A stretch of DNA of 38,170 bases, taken from positions 1 through 38,170 of the forward strand of contig PUNC01000191.1 in assembly GCA_003551625.1 (NCBI GenBank), read 5' to 3'. The DNA comes from PVC group bacterium (GTDB lineage Bacteria > Auribacterota > Erginobacteria > Erginobacterales > PUNC01). This document shows, in pieces, positions 37,173 through 38,170 of this stretch. The notes beneath the pieces were generated by a model. The model worked only from the letters and a program-made list of their open reading frames with translations, was not told the origin of the DNA and made no database searches. Position numbers and translations under genes: made by a program. Within the stretch, counting starts at the first letter, position 1, and each line of letters opens with the position of its first letter.

Positions 37173-38170
37173 TCAGCTCCCCGGGCCGTGGAGGTACATA
37201 AAGACCTTCTCCGGGGTCAGGGGGAGGGAGGGGGCCGGTTTGTCCCGGTGGACACTGCGCAGGGCCCGGAGGATGGCGAAGTAGGACCCGATCCCGTGGA
37301 TGTAGGGGGGCTCGCCGACCGCCTTGGAGTTGCCGACCGCGTAGGGGTTGGAGGCGTCTTCGAGGATATGTACGTTGAACCGCTCGGGCACGAACTTGAG
37401 GTCGGGGATCTTGTAGGAGTTGACGGCGGTCAGCATCCGGCCGTCGTCCCCGTAGCGGAGCTGTTCGATGGTCGCGTAGCCGATCCCCTGGATCACCCCG
37501 CCCTCGATCTGGCCCCGGTCGATCTCCGGGCTCAAGGACCGTCCGACGTCGTGGACGATGTCGAGGCCGAGGATTTCGTAGGTTCCCCGGATACAGTCGA
37601 TCTCCACCTCGGTCAGGGAAGCGCCGTAGGCGTAGTAGGCGTAGGGCCGGCCCTTCTCCTTGACCGGGTCGAGGTAGACCCCGGGGGTGGCGTAGAAGGC
37701 GTGGCAGGAGAGATCGACCCGGGCGGAGTAGGCGTCGCGGATCAGTTCCTCCCAGGTGTAACCGGTCCGGGCCGACGTCAGGTGGATCTCGCCGTCGCGG
37801 ATCGAGATGTCCCGGGGGTTGTCGTGCTTGAACCGGGTGACGGCGAAGGCTTTCAACCGCTCCACCAGCTCCCGGCAGGCGTACTGGACGGCCATCCCGT
37901 TGAGGTCGGCTCCGGTGCTGGCCGAGGTCGGGGAGGCGTTGGGGACCCGGGTGGTGTTGGTGGCCTCCATCCGGATCCGGCGGGCCGGGATCCCCAGGGC
38001 GTCGGCGGCGATCAGGACGATCTTGGGATAGACCCCCTGGCCCATCTCCACCGCCCCGGTGGAGACGGCGACGCTGCCGTCGAGGTAGATGTTGACCAGG
38101 CAGCCGGCCTGGTTGAGGGTGGTCTGGGTGAAGGAGATCCCGAAGCAGACCGGCTGGACCGCCACGCCCC
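37173..38170 (-). CDS. Xanthine dehydrogenase/aldehyde oxidase-family molybdenum subunit, C-terminal part (partial)
   Basis: The frame is open to the window end; the track's GTG start at 38165 is only the first candidate codon inside the window. About 332 residues of the second molybdopterin-binding domain are visible: STGAVEMGQGVYPKIVLIAADALG, TTRVPNASPTSASTGADLNGMA, and the C-terminal SKAVGEPPYIHGIGSYFAI. The last holds the Gly-Glu-Pro-Pro whose Glu is the catalytic base in the family. It hydroxylates purines or oxidises aldehydes together with FAD and 2Fe-2S partners, which would lie beyond the window. The substrate cannot be told. It converges on the kelch gene across a strong terminator. 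Confidence 0.9.
   Translation of the reverse strand, partial: GVAVQPVCFGISFTQTTLNQAGCLVNIYLDGSVAVSTGAVEMGQGVYPKIVLIAADALGIPARRIRMEATNTTRVPNASPTSASTGADLNGMAVQYACRELVERLKAFAVTRFKHDNPRDISIRDGEIHLTSARTGYTWEELIRDAYSARVDLSCHAFYATPGVYLDPVKEKGRPYAYYAYGASLTEVEIDCIRGTYEILGLDIVHDVGRSLSPEIDRGQIEGGVIQGIGYATIEQLRYGDDGRMLTAVNSYKIPDLKFVPERFNVHILEDASNPYAVGNSKAVGEPPYIHGIGSYFAILRALRSVHRDKPAPSLPLTPEKVFMYLHGPGS

Overview
The window is a GC-rich stretch (roughly 60 percent by eye) of a bacterial chromosome. Two predicted outer-membrane beta-barrels, a predicted lipoprotein, a periplasmic DegP/HtrA-type protease and a secreted Cu/Zn superoxide dismutase indicate a diderm (Gram-negative type) cell. LDH, glycolytic genes, a superoxide reductase, an orphan microcompartment shell protein and an AmmeMemoRadiSam-type radical SAM enzyme suit an anaerobic or oxygen-tolerant fermentative organism from a poorly characterised lineage. 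I cannot name the phylum from sequence alone. I see no rRNA, tRNA, CRISPR array or intact insertion sequence.

Layout. 1-96 is the tail of a probable response-regulator receiver domain. 195-6574 (minus strand) carries gap, a deleted DUF72 remnant and a phosphoribosyltransferase, then a baeRF (eRF1-like) gene, galT and an ATP-grasp/DmpA-peptidase fusion. 6575-23967 is an envelope, oxidative and osmotic stress block with central carbon genes mixed in: small lipoprotein, OM barrel, GlsB/YeaQ-like protein, pfkB-treT, a PLD-VTT/EEP/membrane-protein operon, a periplasmic coiled coil, sodC, PfpI/DJ-1, superoxide reductase, LDH, class I aldolase, HtrA, RnfD-like protein, a second OM barrel and lrgAB. 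24148-25445 pairs a CsoS1D-like tandem BMC-T shell protein with a translationally coupled membrane protein. 25579-26757 is a radical SAM (AmrS-like) gene with an unusual export-like N-terminus. 26813-31225 (minus) is a three-gene operon of two CrtI/CrtN-type desaturases and an aldehyde dehydrogenase, probably carotenoid end-group chemistry, divergent from a PiT phosphate transporter. 32494-33780 is an AT-rich YidD-TPR fusion gene that looks acquired. 34163-36868 encodes a secreted kelch-repeat surface protein with near-identical tandem repeats. The right end holds the C-terminal part of a xanthine dehydrogenase-family molybdenum subunit.

Main discovery candidate. Ten intergenic sites in the stress block share one architecture: GTCAAT, 18 nt, ATTGT, then about 20 nt and an AT-rich -10-like hexamer. 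All ten point at the nearest downstream gene (seven on plus, three on minus). Those genes encode the lipoprotein, both OM barrels, PfkB/TreT, PLD-VTT/EEP, the coiled coil, SodC, aldolase, HtrA and LrgAB. Every intergenic GTCAAT I found in the window lies in one of these sites. I read this as a common promoter/operator defining a local stress regulon whose regulator is not in the window. A 24-codon hydrophobic small ORF with an ideal ribosome binding site lies in one of the leaders.
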